A stretch of DNA of 64,000 nt. Origin: Streptomyces katrae. Lineage in GTDB: Bacteria > Actinomycetota > Actinomycetes > Streptomycetales > Streptomycetaceae. The notes under the pieces were generated by a model that had not been told where the DNA came from, did not search any database, and was given only the letters and a program-made list of their open reading frames with translations. A program made the translations under genes and the position numbers. The stretch lies in NCBI RefSeq assembly GCF_002028425.1, contig NZ_CP020042.1, positions 5,183,560 to 5,247,559 on the forward strand. Direction: 5' to 3'. Position 1 is the stretch's first letter. The number at the start of each line of letters is the position of its first letter. This document shows positions 42,652 through 51,843 of this stretch, one piece after another.

Positions 42652-45600
42652 GTGCAGAAGAAGCGGTCTCGGAAGAACGGCACCGCCAGCGCCGACGGAC
42701 CCGCCAAGGCAGGACGCCGCGTGCGCGTCCGCAGCAGGCTGGTCGTCGGAGTAGCAGTCGCCGGACTCACCGTCCTCGCGGCCGGCACCCCCGCCGTCGT
42801 CTCCGCCACCAGGGAACTGGACGACTCACAGCGACTCGTCACCCTCGCCGAGCAGACACAGCACACCCTCACCCTCGTCCACCTCCTCGGCGACGAGCGC
42901 GACGCCGTCGTCGAGTACGCGGCCAAGGGCCGTCCCGGCAACGCCAAGGCACCCGTCGACGAGCGCACCGCGCGCACCGACCGGACCCTCGCCGAACTCC
43001 GCCCGGAGGCCGACGAGGACCTCGCCCGCGCCCTCGGCCACATCAAGGCCGCCCGCGCCGAGGCCGTCGACGGCAAGGGCACCGCCGTGGCCGCCCAGCA
43101 GGCCTACGCCGGGCTCATCACCGAACTCCTCGCGCCCGGCGACCGGCTCGCCGAGCTCACCCCGCCGCGCGCCGAGGCCGCACTCGCCGTCACCCGTCCC
43201 ATGGCGCCCCTCAGCCGGGCCGTGGACCAGGCCTCCGCCACCCGCGGGCTGCTGCTCGCCGCGCTGGCCGTCCCCCGCGCCGAACAGGCCCCGGGCAACG
43301 CCGCCGCCGACGAGCTCAGCGCCGCCGCCCAGCGTTCCCGCGTACGCGAACAGGCCGCCCTCGACGACTTCAACCGGGCCGCCCGCCCCGCCGTGCGCCA
43401 GACCCTCGCCGCCACCGTCACCGGCCCCGAGGTCAAGACCGCCGAGGACCAGCTGGGGCGCCTCACCGAGCGGCCCACCCTGACCGCAGCCGAACGCAAG
43501 GCCACCGACCCGGGCGCCCTCGCCTCCGCGCTGACCGCCCGCATCGACCGCATGCGCTCCGTCGAGGCCACCCTCGCCGGCCAGCGGGCCACCGCCCTCG
43601 CCACCCAGCGCGACGACGACGTGACCCGGCTCGAACTGATGGTCGCCGGACTCGGCGTCCTCTTCCTCTTCGTCATCGGCTTCACCACCGGCGTCGCCCG
43701 CTCCCTGACCCGGCCCCTGTCCGTACTGCGCCGCGGCGCCGAGCGGCTGGCCACCCCGGAGGGCTCCCAGGAACCGGTCCGCTTCACCGGCCGCAACGAC
43801 GAGTTCGCCGAGGTCGTCCGCCACCTCAACGCCGTCCGCGAGCAGACCGTCGCCCTCCACACCAAGATCGCCGGCCTGGACGCCGACCGCCGCCGCCTCA
43901 TCGGCCGCAACGAAGCCCTCGCCACCAGCCGCGAAGCCCGCGAGAAGGAGCTGGCCTCCACCCGCAAGGCCCTCGAAGGGGAACTGGCCGAGCTGCGCGC
44001 CGGGCTCGAAGAGCACCGCCGCATCATGTCGACCACCTCGGTCTCCCTCTCCCTGCGCACCCTCGGCCTGGTCGAGCGCCAGCTCACCGTCATCGAGGAA
44101 CTGGAGTCCAAGGAAGGCGACCCCGACCGGCTCGCCACCCTCTTCAAGCTCGACCACCTCGCCACGGTCATGCGCCGCCACAACGAGAACCTGCTGGTCC
44201 TCGCCGGGCAGGAGCACGGCCACGGCCAGAGCCTGCCCGTGCCGCTGGTCGACGTCATGCGCGCCGCCGTCAGCGAGATCGAGCGCTACGAACGCGTCGA
44301 CCTGACCACGCTGCCCTCCTACACGCAGGTCGCCGGGCACGCCGCCGACGACATCTCGCACGTGGTCGCCGAGCTCCTGGAGAACGCCACCACCTTCTCC
44401 CCGCCGGAAGCCAAGGTGAAGGTCTCCGGCCACATCACCGACGCCGGCGACGTGGTGCTGTCCGTCGTCGACGAGGGCATCGGCGTCACCGGCGACAGGC
44501 TCGCCTCCCTCAACTCCCGCCTCTCCACCCCCGAGGCCTACGACGAGGAACCCGAGACCGAACACGGCCTGGGCCTCGGCCTGTACGTCGCCGGACGCCT
44601 CGCGGCCCGCCACGGCGTCACCGCCGAGCTGCGCACCGCCGCCCACGGCGGCACGGAGGCCGTCGTGGTCATCCCGGCCGTGCTGCTCCCGGACGCCCCG
44701 CCGGCCTCGCCCGTGCACAGCCTGGGCTCCTCCGGCGCGCCCGCCTACCAGCTGCCCGGCGTGATCGCCGAGGCGAACGAGCACACCCTCCCGCCCCGCC
44801 TGCGCCCCCAGCCGACGGACACCCCGGCCCCCGAGGAGGCCGCCAGGGTGGTCACGCTGGCCGAGGCCTTCGAGGCGGAGCCGGAGGGGTCGGCAGAGCT
44901 GGCGCAGTCGCCGGAGTCGGCGGAGGACGAGGGTGCTCAGGCCGGTGACGTCGAGGACGGTGGCGTCGGGTCCGTGGACGCCGGGTCTGCTGACGCCGGG
45001 TCCGTGGACGCCGGGTCTGCTGACGCCGGGTTCGTGGACGCCGGGCACGAGGGTGCCGGGCACGGGGGCGCCGAGGACGGTGCCGTCGGGTTCGTGGATG
45101 CCGGGTCCGTGGACGCCGGGTCCGTGGACGTCGAGCGCGCGGGTGCCGGGATAGGTGCTGCCGGGTTCGAGTCCGAGTCCGGGGCTGAGTCGGAGTCCGA
45201 GTCCGAGTCCGACTACGCCGACTCCGTTGGCTACGCCGCCGCCGACCTGGTGGCGGAGGCCTTCGGGGCCGGGGCCTTCACCAAGCGGCCCGCCGACACC
45301 GGCACCGCCGGCACCGCCGACGCCGAGCAGCCCGCCCGCGTCGTCCCGCTGGCCGAGGCCTTCGAGGACGCCCAGCTGCCCCCGGCCGACCAGGTCTTCA
45401 CGGCCGGCGCCGACCCCTTCGCCGCCGAGCCGCCCGCCGCCGAGCCGCCGGCCGGGGTCGTGCCCGAGCCGTCGGCCGGCTTCGAGGACGCGCCGCCGCC
45501 CGCCGACGAGGTCTTCACCGTGCCCGCCCCCGCGGCGGAGGCGCCGGGTGGGGAACGTCCCGAGGAGGAACTGCTCGCACGGGTCGTGGCCGACGCCGAT

Positions 45601-46089
45601 GCGGACGCCTTCGCGGTGGCCGACCCCGCCCCGGGGGACGCCGCCGGGGAGCCGGGCACCGCGCCCGGTGGCCCCGTAACCGATGCAGGACTGCCGCGCC
45701 GGGAACGGAACGACGCCGACCAGGGCGGACACCGACGGGCCCCCGACGCCGGGGACGGCTTCATCCCCCGCCAGGGCAGCCACCCCGAGCCCGGCGGCAC
45801 CGAAGCCGTCACCGCCAAGGGCCTCCCCAAGCGCACCCCGCGCGCCGTGGCCGCCCCCGGCGGCACCGGACGCCCCGCCGCGGCCCGCCCCGAGCCGCGC
45901 CGGGTCGACGCCGAGGAACTGCGCCGCCGACTCGGCGGTTTCTACCAGGGCGCCCAGGACGGGCGCCGGGTCGCCGCCGCCGAACTCGCGCAGGACCAGC
46001 GGCAGACCCCGGGGGGTCCGGGGGCCCATGAGGCCCACGGACAGGGACACACCGATCAGGGGGACACCGCACAGGAGGCACGCACATGA
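42652..46089 (+). CDS. CvnA: nitrate/nitrite-sensing-domain histidine-kinase-like protein
   Basis: 1145 residues. Membrane segment 1 at ~27-47, a NIT-type extracellular domain (~55-320), segment 2 at ~325-350, HAMP (RSLTRPLSVLRRGAERLA) and a coiled region. An HATPase_c domain carries VAELLENATTFSPP, DEGIGV and GLGLGLYVA. The usual phospho-accepting H-box is not evident. The C-terminal ~450 residues are disordered, with (S-V/A-D-A-G) repeats at ~770-820 and an (E-S) run. CvnA is thought to be the membrane receptor of the conservon G-protein-like complex. GTG at 42652 chosen; a TTG at 42640 is possible. ATGA overlap with cvnB. Confidence 0.88.
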   Translation: MQKKRSRKNGTASADGPAKAGRRVRVRSRLVVGVAVAGLTVLAAGTPAVVSATRELDDSQRLVTLAEQTQHTLTLVHLLGDERDAVVEYAAKGRPGNAKAPVDERTARTDRTLAELRPEADEDLARALGHIKAARAEAVDGKGTAVAAQQAYAGLITELLAPGDRLAELTPPRAEAALAVTRPMAPLSRAVDQASATRGLLLAALAVPRAEQAPGNAAADELSAAAQRSRVREQAALDDFNRAARPAVRQTLAATVTGPEVKTAEDQLGRLTERPTLTAAERKATDPGALASALTARIDRMRSVEATLAGQRATALATQRDDDVTRLELMVAGLGVLFLFVIGFTTGVARSLTRPLSVLRRGAERLATPEGSQEPVRFTGRNDEFAEVVRHLNAVREQTVALHTKIAGLDADRRRLIGRNEALATSREAREKELASTRKALEGELAELRAGLEEHRRIMSTTSVSLSLRTLGLVERQLTVIEELESKEGDPDRLATLFKLDHLATVMRRHNENLLVLAGQEHGHGQSLPVPLVDVMRAAVSEIERYERVDLTTLPSYTQVAGHAADDISHVVAELLENATTFSPPEAKVKVSGHITDAGDVVLSVVDEGIGVTGDRLASLNSRLSTPEAYDEEPETEHGLGLGLYVAGRLAARHGVTAELRTAAHGGTEAVVVIPAVLLPDAPPASPVHSLGSSGAPAYQLPGVIAEANEHTLPPRLRPQPTDTPAPEEAARVVTLAEAFEAEPEGSAELAQSPESAEDEGAQAGDVEDGGVGSVDAGSADAGSVDAGSADAGFVDAGHEGAGHGGAEDGAVGFVDAGSVDAGSVDVERAGAGIGAAGFESESGAESESESESDYADSVGYAAADLVAEAFGAGAFTKRPADTGTAGTADAEQPARVVPLAEAFEDAQLPPADQVFTAGADPFAAEPPAAEPPAGVVPEPSAGFEDAPPPADEVFTVPAPAAEAPGGERPEEELLARVVADADADAFAVADPAPGDAAGEPGTAPGGPVTDAGLPRRERNDADQGGHRRAPDAGDGFIPRQGSHPEPGGTEAVTAKGLPKRTPRAVAAPGGTGRPAAARPEPRRVDAEELRRRLGGFYQGAQDGRRVAAAELAQDQRQTPGGPGAHEAHGQGHTDQGDTAQEART
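44961..45130 (+). repeat. 15-bp repeats in cvnA
   Basis: About ten copies of a pentapeptide unit (T/S)-(V/A)-D-A-G, encoded by GTGGACGCCGGGTCT-like 15-mers, interrupted by related G-A-G/H-E-G units. Just after (to about 45215) comes a Ser-Glu run encoded by GAGTCC hexamers. Codon-multiple length keeps the frame. Confidence 0.8.
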
Positions 46090-46562
46090 CCGCGCCCAGT
46101 ACGTACGGACTGAGCAGCCAGGCCCGCAACCTGCAGTGGCTGCTGACCGACCTGGTGGAGGAGGTGCCCGGGGTCAACTCCGTGGCCGTCGTCTCCTCGG
46201 ACGGGCTGCTGCTGCTCTCCTCCGAGGCCGCCCCCGAATCCCGCAAGGCGGACCGGCCCAAGGGCCCCCGCGGGGCCTCGGCCGACCTCGCGACCATCGT
46301 GTCCGGGCTCGGCAGCCTCACCACCGGCGCGGCCGCCCTCATGGAGTTCGGCTCGGTCAAGCAGACCATGGTGGCGATGGAGAACGGCTCCGTCTTCGTC
46401 ATGGCCATCAGCGACGGCTCCCTGCTGGGCGTGCACGCCACGCCCGACTGCGACATGGGCGTCGTCGCCTACCACATGGCCCTGTTCGTCGGCCGCGCCG
46501 GCCACGTCCTGACCCCCGAAGTCCGCAGCGAGCTGCGCCAGTCGATGGAGAACACCCCGTGA
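46086..46562 (+). CDS. CvnB: Roadblock/LC7 domain protein
   Basis: 158 residues. LQWLLTDLVEEVPGVNSVAVVSSDGLLL and IVSGLGSLTTGAAALMEFG show the Roadblock/LC7 fold, which acts as a regulator (GAP- or GEF-like scaffold) of small GTPases such as MglA; here the partner is CvnD. Starts inside the cvnA stop (ATGA) and overlaps cvnC by four bases. Confidence 0.93.
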   Translation: MTAPSTYGLSSQARNLQWLLTDLVEEVPGVNSVAVVSSDGLLLLSSEAAPESRKADRPKGPRGASADLATIVSGLGSLTTGAAALMEFGSVKQTMVAMENGSVFVMAISDGSLLGVHATPDCDMGVVAYHMALFVGRAGHVLTPEVRSELRQSMENTP

Positions 46563-46942
46563 GGAGCCCGGCCTCCGACCGACTGCCGATACGCGGGGCC
46601 GACCGGCGCCCCGCCCGCGTCCGCCCGTACTCCCTGACGGGCGGCCGCACCCGCTTCACACAGGTGCTGCTCGTGGAGACCTTCGTCGCCACCCTGGACG
46701 CCGGACCGGCCAAGACGCCCGACCGGATGCCCGAGATGCGGGCCATCGTCGAGGTCTGCCGGCGCATGCGGACCATCGCCGAGATATCCGCGCTCCTGAA
46801 ACTGCCGCTCGGCGTGGTCCGGGTCCTGGTCAGCGACCTCGCCGACCAGGGCCGGATCCGCGTCTACGGCACGGGGCACGGCACCGGCCGCCCCGACCGC
46901 GCGCTGCTGGAAAGGGTGCTCGATGGCCTTCGCCGTCTCTGA
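46559..46942 (+). CDS. CvnC: DUF742 protein
   Basis: 127 residues. The segment RVRPYSLTGGRTR and the winged-helix part RMRTIAEISALLKLPLGVVRVLVSDLADQGRIRVY are the DUF742 hallmark. It is a component of the conservon complex of unknown biochemical role. GTG start overlaps the cvnB stop (GTGA), and its last 20 bases overlap cvnD. Confidence 0.92.
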   Translation: MRSPASDRLPIRGADRRPARVRPYSLTGGRTRFTQVLLVETFVATLDAGPAKTPDRMPEMRAIVEVCRRMRTIAEISALLKLPLGVVRVLVSDLADQGRIRVYGTGHGTGRPDRALLERVLDGLRRL

Positions 46943-47612
46943 AGCCGTCCCGGACGCCGTTTCCGACGCCGCCTCCGACGCCGCCTCCGACGCCGTCGCC
47001 GGTCCGGACACCGCGCTCCTGCTGGCCGACGAGCCCGTCCAGCCGTGGCAGTACGACCGCTCGCGCGCGCCCGTAGCCGTCAAGGTGCTGGTCGCGGGCG
47101 GGTTCGGCGTCGGCAAGACCACCTTCGTGTCCTCCGTCTCCGAGATCACCCCGCTGCGCACCGAAGCGGTGATGACCCAGGCCAGCGTCCCCACCGACGA
47201 CCTGACCGGGACCCCGGACAAGAACACGACCACCGTCGCCATGGACTTCGGCCGCATCACCCTCGCCGACGACCTCGTGCTCTACGTGTACGGGACCCCG
47301 GGCCAGGAGCGGTTCTGGTTCATGTGGGACGACCTGGTGCGCGGCGCCATCGGCGGCCTGGTGCTCGCCGACACGCGTCGGCTGCGCGACTGCTTCCCCG
47401 CCCTCGACTACTTCGAGAGCTGCGGGCTGCCCTACGCCGTCGCCGTCAACCACTTCGAGGGGTCGAAGGAGTACGAGCCGGAGGACGTGCGGGAGGCGCT
47501 GACCATCCCGCCGGACGTCCCCGTCGTGATCATGGACGCGCGGCGCCGGGCCACGGTCGTCGAGTCCCTGCTGACGCTGGTGGGTCACGCGCTGGACGCC
47601 ACGCCCGCGTAG
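46923..47612 (+). CDS. CvnD: Ras-like ATP/GTP-binding protein
   Basis: 229 residues. P-loop GGFGVGKTTFV, switch-II-like YGTPGQERFWFMW and VNHFEG in place of NKxD. It is the small GTPase of the conservon. The N-terminus has a short duplication (DAVSDAASDAASDAV). ATG start within cvnC, shifted frame. Confidence 0.93.
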   Translation: MAFAVSEAVPDAVSDAASDAASDAVAGPDTALLLADEPVQPWQYDRSRAPVAVKVLVAGGFGVGKTTFVSSVSEITPLRTEAVMTQASVPTDDLTGTPDKNTTTVAMDFGRITLADDLVLYVYGTPGQERFWFMWDDLVRGAIGGLVLADTRRLRDCFPALDYFESCGLPYAVAVNHFEGSKEYEPEDVREALTIPPDVPVVIMDARRRATVVESLLTLVGHALDATPA

Positions 47613-47628
47613 CCGGCCGCGCCTGTGT

Positions 47629-47697
47629 TGCTCGTACCGCCTGTGGTGCTCGTGCCGCCGTGGTGCTTGTACCGCCCGTACCGCCCGTACTGCTCAG
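47629..47697 (+). repeat. Short degenerate repeats between cvnD and the monooxygenase gene
   Basis: Four near copies of a TGCTCGTACCGCC(T)GTGG-type unit of 15 to 19 bases in the gap. They are imperfect and end 14 bases before the monooxygenase start. Confidence 0.55.
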
Positions 47698-47711
47698 ATT
47701 GAGAACGTGAG

Positions 47712-49001
47712 ATGCGCAGGATACTTGTCGTGGGGGCCGGGCAGTCCGGCCTCCAGCTCGCCCTCGGCCTCCAGGCGAAGGGCTACGAAGTCACCCTCAT
47801 GTCCAACCGGACGGCGGACGAGATCCGCACCGGACGGGTCATGTCCACGCAGTGCATGTTCGACTCCGCGCTCCGGCACGAGCGCGACCTCCAGCTGAAC
47901 TTCTGGGAGCGGCAGGCCCCCAGGATCCAGGGCCTCGGCGTCTCCGTCGCCGCTCCCGACGGCGGCCGCGCCGTCGACTGGCTCGGCCGCCTCAAGGGCT
48001 ACGCGCAGTCCGTGGACCAGCGCGTGAAGATGGCCGGCTGGCTCGACGTCTTCGTGCAGCGCGGCGGCCAGCTGGTCATCCACGGCGCGTCCGTCGCCGA
48101 CCTGGACTACTTCTCGCGCGCCTACGAACTGGTGCTGGTCGCCGCGGGCAAGGGCGAGCTCGTCTCCATGTTCGGCCGGGACGCGGCACGCTCCCCTTAC
48201 GACAGCCCCCAGCGCGCCCTGGCCGTCGCGTACGTGCACGGGCTCGGGCCGCGCCCGGAGCACCCGGACACCGAAGCCGTGCGCTGCAACCTCGTGCCCG
48301 GTGTCGGCGAGCTGTTCGTCATGCCGACGCTGACCACCTCGGGGCGGGCGGACATCCTGTTCTGGGAGGGCCTGCCGGGCGGGCCGCTGGACGCCTTCCG
48401 GGGCGTCAACGACCCCGGCGAGCACCTGGAGCTCACGCTGGAGCTCATGGAGAAGTTCGTGCCGTGGGAGTACGCGCGCGCCACGAAGGTCGAACTGACG
48501 GACGCCGGCGGCACGCTGGCCGGCCGCTACGCCCCCGTGGTGCGCAACCCGGTCGGGCGGCTGCCGGGCGGCGGGCTGGTGCTGGGGGTGGCGGACGTGG
48601 TCGTCGCCAACGACCCGATCACCGGGCAGGGCGCCAACGCCGCCGCCAAGTGCGCGGCCTCGTACCTGTCGTCGATCCTGATGCACGGCGACAGGCCGTT
48701 CGACGAGGCCTGGATGAAGGCCACCTTCGACAAGTACTGGTTCACCACCGGCAAGCCCGTCACCCAGTGGACCAACGCCATGCTGGGCACCCCGCCGCAG
48801 CACGTGCTGAACCTGATCGGGGCGGCCGGGCAGTACCAGCGCGTGGCGGATCGATTCGCCAACGGCTTCGACAACCCGGCCGACTTCGACGCGTACTTCT
48901 ATGACCCGGAGGACACGGAGGACTACCTGGCGGAGGTCGCCGAGGCGGCCGAGGCTGCGGCCGGGGCGGAAGCCGCCGACGGCTCCCCGTCCGCGTCGTA
49001 G
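47712..49001 (+). CDS. Styrene/indole monooxygenase-like FAD enzyme
   Basis: 429 residues. The N-terminal FAD-binding motif is ILVVGAGQSGLQLALGLQAKGYEVTLMS. A middle substrate-binding domain of the styrene monooxygenase A type follows, and the second FAD contact is VVVANDPITGQGANAAAKCAASY. Such enzymes epoxidise alkenes or indoles with reduced flavin from a partner reductase, which is not encoded nearby. It lies 99 bases downstream of cvnD on the same strand, so it could be a conservon-linked output. The final ~25 residues are Ala/Glu-rich and overlap the convergent NlpC gene by 79 bases. Confidence 0.85.
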   Translation: MRRILVVGAGQSGLQLALGLQAKGYEVTLMSNRTADEIRTGRVMSTQCMFDSALRHERDLQLNFWERQAPRIQGLGVSVAAPDGGRAVDWLGRLKGYAQSVDQRVKMAGWLDVFVQRGGQLVIHGASVADLDYFSRAYELVLVAAGKGELVSMFGRDAARSPYDSPQRALAVAYVHGLGPRPEHPDTEAVRCNLVPGVGELFVMPTLTTSGRADILFWEGLPGGPLDAFRGVNDPGEHLELTLELMEKFVPWEYARATKVELTDAGGTLAGRYAPVVRNPVGRLPGGGLVLGVADVVVANDPITGQGANAAAKCAASYLSSILMHGDRPFDEAWMKATFDKYWFTTGKPVTQWTNAMLGTPPQHVLNLIGAAGQYQRVADRFANGFDNPADFDAYFYDPEDTEDYLAEVAEAAEAAAGAEAADGSPSAS

Positions 49002-50101
49002 CCGGCGTCGTCCCCCGCGGCCGAGGCGTCCGGCAGCGGCGGCGGGGTGAACTCGGCCAGCGGGGTCCCGTCCGGGTCGGGGCGGACCGCGCCCAGGAGC
49101 GGGTTCGCCGCGATGGGGGAGACCTTGACCTTCGCCCCCGGACGGGGGGCCTGGATCACCTTGCCGTCGCCGACGTAGAGGGCCACGTGGGTGGCCTTCG
49201 GGAAGTAGACCACCAGGTCCCCGGGGCGCAGCCGGTCCAGCGGCACCCGGGGCAGCTGGGCCCACTGCTCCTGGCTGGTACGGGGGATGGACCGCCCGGC
49301 GTGCTCCCAGGCCTGCGAGGTCAGCCCGGAACAGTCGAAGGAGCCCGGACCCTCGGCGCCCCACACGTACGGCTTGCCGATCTGCGCGGCGGCGTAGCGC
49401 AGGGCGGAGTTACCCGCGGCGGTGGGCGGGGTCGTACGGGCGGGCAGCCGGCCCGAGTCCAGCAGGCTGCGCTGCGCCCCGGCGGTGACGGCCGCCTCCC
49501 GCGCGCCGAGCCCGGCGAGCTCGGCGGGGGTGAGCGCGGCCAGCAGCCGCTCGACCTCCTTGAGCCGGCCGGTGACCTCCCGCTGGGCCTCCTTCTGCCG
49601 GGCCGCGAGCGACTGCTGGGCGTCCAGGGCCTTGCGGGCGGCATCGGCGAGCGCACCTGCCTGCTTACGGTCCCGCTCCAGCCGCGCCACGACCCCGGCG
49701 CGCCGGGCCCCCTCGCGGGAGGCGAGGCGCCGCTGGTCGAGGGCCTGCTGGGGGTCACCGGAGAGCAGCATCCGCAGGTAGGGGGAGAGGCCGCCGCCCT
49801 GGAGCCCCTGGTACTGCTCCCGGGCGAGCCGCCCGGCGGTGGCCCGCTCGGAGTCCAGCGCCGAGCGCGCCCTGCCGAGGGCGGAGCTGAGGCGTTCCTC
49901 CTCGGCCTGGCGGGCCTTGAGGGCCACTTCGGCGGCGTTGTAGGTCTCGGCGGCCTCCTCGGCCTGCTGGTACAGCCCCTGCAGGCGCGTGAGCAGCTCC
50001 CCGACCGGCTCGGCCCGCGCGAGGGGCGGGGGGCCGGCGGTGACGAGGAGGGTGGCGGCGGCGAGGCAGCTGATGCCGCATCCGAGCAGTCGTTTTGTCA
50101 T
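48923..50101 (-). CDS. Secreted NlpC/P60 (C40) cell-wall hydrolase
   Basis: 392 residues. Signal peptide (LLGCGISCLAAATLLVTAGPPPLARA), a long coiled coil (~30-235), then a C-terminal NlpC/P60 domain with catalytic Cys257 (SFDCSGL) and His in THVALYVG. It should cleave peptide stems of peptidoglycan, with the coiled coil positioning or inhibiting it as in RipA-type proteins. GGAGGTGATTAC precedes the ATG, an unusually full match to the 16S 3' end. The Ala/Asp/Ser-rich tail overlaps the monooxygenase gene. Confidence 0.9.
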   Translation of the reverse strand: MTKRLLGCGISCLAAATLLVTAGPPPLARAEPVGELLTRLQGLYQQAEEAAETYNAAEVALKARQAEEERLSSALGRARSALDSERATAGRLAREQYQGLQGGGLSPYLRMLLSGDPQQALDQRRLASREGARRAGVVARLERDRKQAGALADAARKALDAQQSLAARQKEAQREVTGRLKEVERLLAALTPAELAGLGAREAAVTAGAQRSLLDSGRLPARTTPPTAAGNSALRYAAAQIGKPYVWGAEGPGSFDCSGLTSQAWEHAGRSIPRTSQEQWAQLPRVPLDRLRPGDLVVYFPKATHVALYVGDGKVIQAPRPGAKVKVSPIAANPLLGAVRPDPDGTPLAEFTPPPLPDASAAGDDAGYDADGEPSAASAPAAASAASATSAR

Positions 50102-50353
50102 GTAATCACCTCCGCTGGCTGATGCTGCCACGCGGTCGGGTGGGGTCCGGCGAGGCGGCACGGCGGGGGAGCGGGGGTCACCCGGGTGGGGGCTTTTTCG
50201 GCGCGGGCCCGCTTTCTCCCCCGGCGCGGGGGGAGGGGCCGGGCGGGGGCTGCCCACCCGCCTCCCCGTCTGCGGGCCGGTGGGAGGCGGGGGTGTTCGT
50301 CGGGCCGAACCAGCGGGCCGGGCGGGGGCGGGGGAGGGCGGTGCCTCGGCGGG

Positions 50354-50535
50354 GCGGCCTCAGGGACGGGTTGGGGGTTTCCCGTCCGTCTCATCGTCCT
50401 TCCGCGGCGGGCCGCCCTGTCAAGGGCGCTCCCTTCGGTCGCGTCGCTGCGCGATCGCCTGCGGCGACCCTTGACAGGGCGTCCCGCCGCGAAATGCCGA
50501 AGACTGCCGGGAAACCCCCAAAGGGACGGCACGGT
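50354..50535 (+). repeat. Dispersed palindromic core, copy D
   Basis: The outer arm starts GGCGGCCTCAGG. The inner stem CCTGTCAAGGG (50416-50426) pairs with CCCTTGACAGG (50468-50478) and encloses small hairpins. The right arm ends with GACTGCCGGGAAACCCCC and continues into the 103-bp units, the same order as in the left arm at 1-478. Confidence 0.85.
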
Positions 50536-50559
50536 TCTGCCTGGGCCCTGCGGCTCCCT

Positions 50560-50830
50560 CAGTGAGCAGGAGAGGTGGTCGGGGGTCGGCAGACCCGGGA
50601 TCCGGGCCGACGGAATCGCATCCGGCGCTGGTGGGCGCGTCAGATCGCCACGGGCTTCTCCCGTCTCGGCGTCCGCGTCCCGTCCGGGGTCGCTGCCCGC
50701 AGCTGAGGACGATGGAATCGTCGTCCGGGGGCGGTGGGCGCGTCAGATCGCCACGCGCTTCTCTGATTTCGGTGTCCGGCTGCCGTCTTGGGCTCATACC
50801 CGCGCCAAATGACGAACAGAGCGGCGATCG
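50560..50830 (+). repeat. Two ~103-bp units attached to copy D
   Basis: Units start with CAGATCGCCACG(G/C)GCTTCTC at 50640 and 50743 (103 bases apart) and are the same family as at 232-735, including the CCAAATGACGA end at 50808-50818, which matches 599-609. The copies have diverged (GCTACGCGCTC is GCCACGCGCTT here). Confidence 0.8.
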
Positions 50831-50951
50831 GGGACCCGGCGGGCGGCTGGAGTGGGTCGGGCGGAAGTCTGGTGCCTTACCTGGTTTGAGAAGGCGTTGG
50901 GCGGGTCGTGGGATCGGCGGCGGAACTCGCGGTCGTCGGGGCTGGTGCGTG

Positions 50952-51380
50952 TCACCCCTCCAGCAGCCGCCCCTTGGCCCGTGCGAACTCCTCCGGGGTC
51001 AGGAGGCCCTCGCGGGCGAGGTCGGCCAGTTGGGTGAGCTCCGACACCAGGGTTGCGTGCGTGGAGGGAGGCGCCGGGGTTCGGGGTTCGGCGGGCCACG
51101 GGGCCGGGCGGGCCATCGCGTCGGCCTCGTCCACCGCCTCCGCCCGGCCCTCCAGGCCCGCCGAGCCCGCCGCCTCCGCCAGGGACTCGGCCTCCGTGAG
51201 GGCCTCGGCCTCGTCCTCCGCGAAGGCATCCGCCAGGGATTCGGCCGTACCCTCGCCGGAGTCCACGTCCTGGCTCCACTCCGCCGCCCCCGCCGCCCGT
51301 CGCAGCAGGCCCCGCAGCAGGGGGTGGCCGGGCGGGCGGGTTGCCGCCGTCACCGTCACGTTCACCGGGCGGATGAACAT
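50952..51380 (-). CDS. SHOCT domain protein
   Basis: 142 residues. The C-terminal ~35 residues (LVSELTQLADLAREGLLTPEEFARAKGRLLEG) are a SHOCT oligomerisation domain; the rest is acidic, Ala/Glu-rich and probably disordered. The start shares one base with the DUF6325 stop (TGATG), so the two are coupled. Function unknown. Confidence 0.85.
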   Translation of the reverse strand: MFIRPVNVTVTAATRPPGHPLLRGLLRRAAGAAEWSQDVDSGEGTAESLADAFAEDEAEALTEAESLAEAAGSAGLEGRAEAVDEADAMARPAPWPAEPRTPAPPSTHATLVSELTQLADLAREGLLTPEEFARAKGRLLEG

Positions 51381-51769
51381 CAGGCCACCTCCACCCGTTC
51401 CGCGGGAATGCGCACCGAGCCCACGATCCGCCCGCCCGCCGCCCGTACCGCGACGGCCGCGTCCTGCGCCCAGACGTGTTCGACCACCAGCAGCAGCGCG
51501 CAGCTGCCCCGGTCCAGGAGCTCCGCCGCCTCGCGCACGTCCTCCGGGCCGATCAGCCGGGCCACGTCGCGGCCCGCCAGGAGGCCGCGCAGCTCCACGA
51601 ACTCGTCGAACTCCGCCGCCAGGACCTCCCCCGACGCCGTCTTCGTCGTGACGAGGCCGTCGATCAGGCGCACCACCCCGGTCTTGCGCAGTCCCATCAC
51701 GGCCTCGACCGCCGGGACCCGGAGCTGCTCCTCCGGGAAGGCGAGGACGATGAATTCCACAGGTCCCAT
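51380..51769 (-). CDS. DUF6325 family protein
   Basis: 129 residues starting MGPVEFIVLAFPEEQ. An alpha/beta protein with LRKTGVVRLIDGLVTTK and ALLLVVEHVWAQDAAVAVRAAGGRIVGSVRIPAE, the DUF6325 pattern. It occurs with SHOCT proteins, as here. An in-frame start at 51850 would add 27 Arg-rich residues and is less likely. Divergent from the FtsW-like gene. Function unknown. Confidence 0.82.
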   Translation of the reverse strand: MGPVEFIVLAFPEEQLRVPAVEAVMGLRKTGVVRLIDGLVTTKTASGEVLAAEFDEFVELRGLLAGRDVARLIGPEDVREAAELLDRGSCALLLVVEHVWAQDAAVAVRAAGGRIVGSVRIPAERVEVA

Positions 51770-51843
51770 AAGGCTCGGCTCCCGCTCCTCGCTACGGCGA
51801 TTTCGACCGTTTCTGACGACTCTTCGGCAGACTATGGCATAAC

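Larger units (their letters stand above)
50102..50951. other. 850-base non-coding region dominated by repeat copy D
   Basis: The first ~250 bases should hold the nlpC promoter (minus strand) and are G-rich. From 50354 to 50830 the sequence is repeat copy D with attached units. No gene is supported in any frame. Confidence 0.7.

Noticed and set aside
42652..44700. CvnA considered as an orthodox two-component kinase
   Set aside because: No H-box with a phospho-accepting His is evident, no response regulator is adjacent, and the Roadblock/DUF742/GTPase neighbours define a conservon.
48923..49001. Frameshift suspected at the overlapping 3' ends of the monooxygenase and NlpC genes
   Set aside because: Both proteins are complete through their conserved domains; the overlap affects only low-complexity tails.
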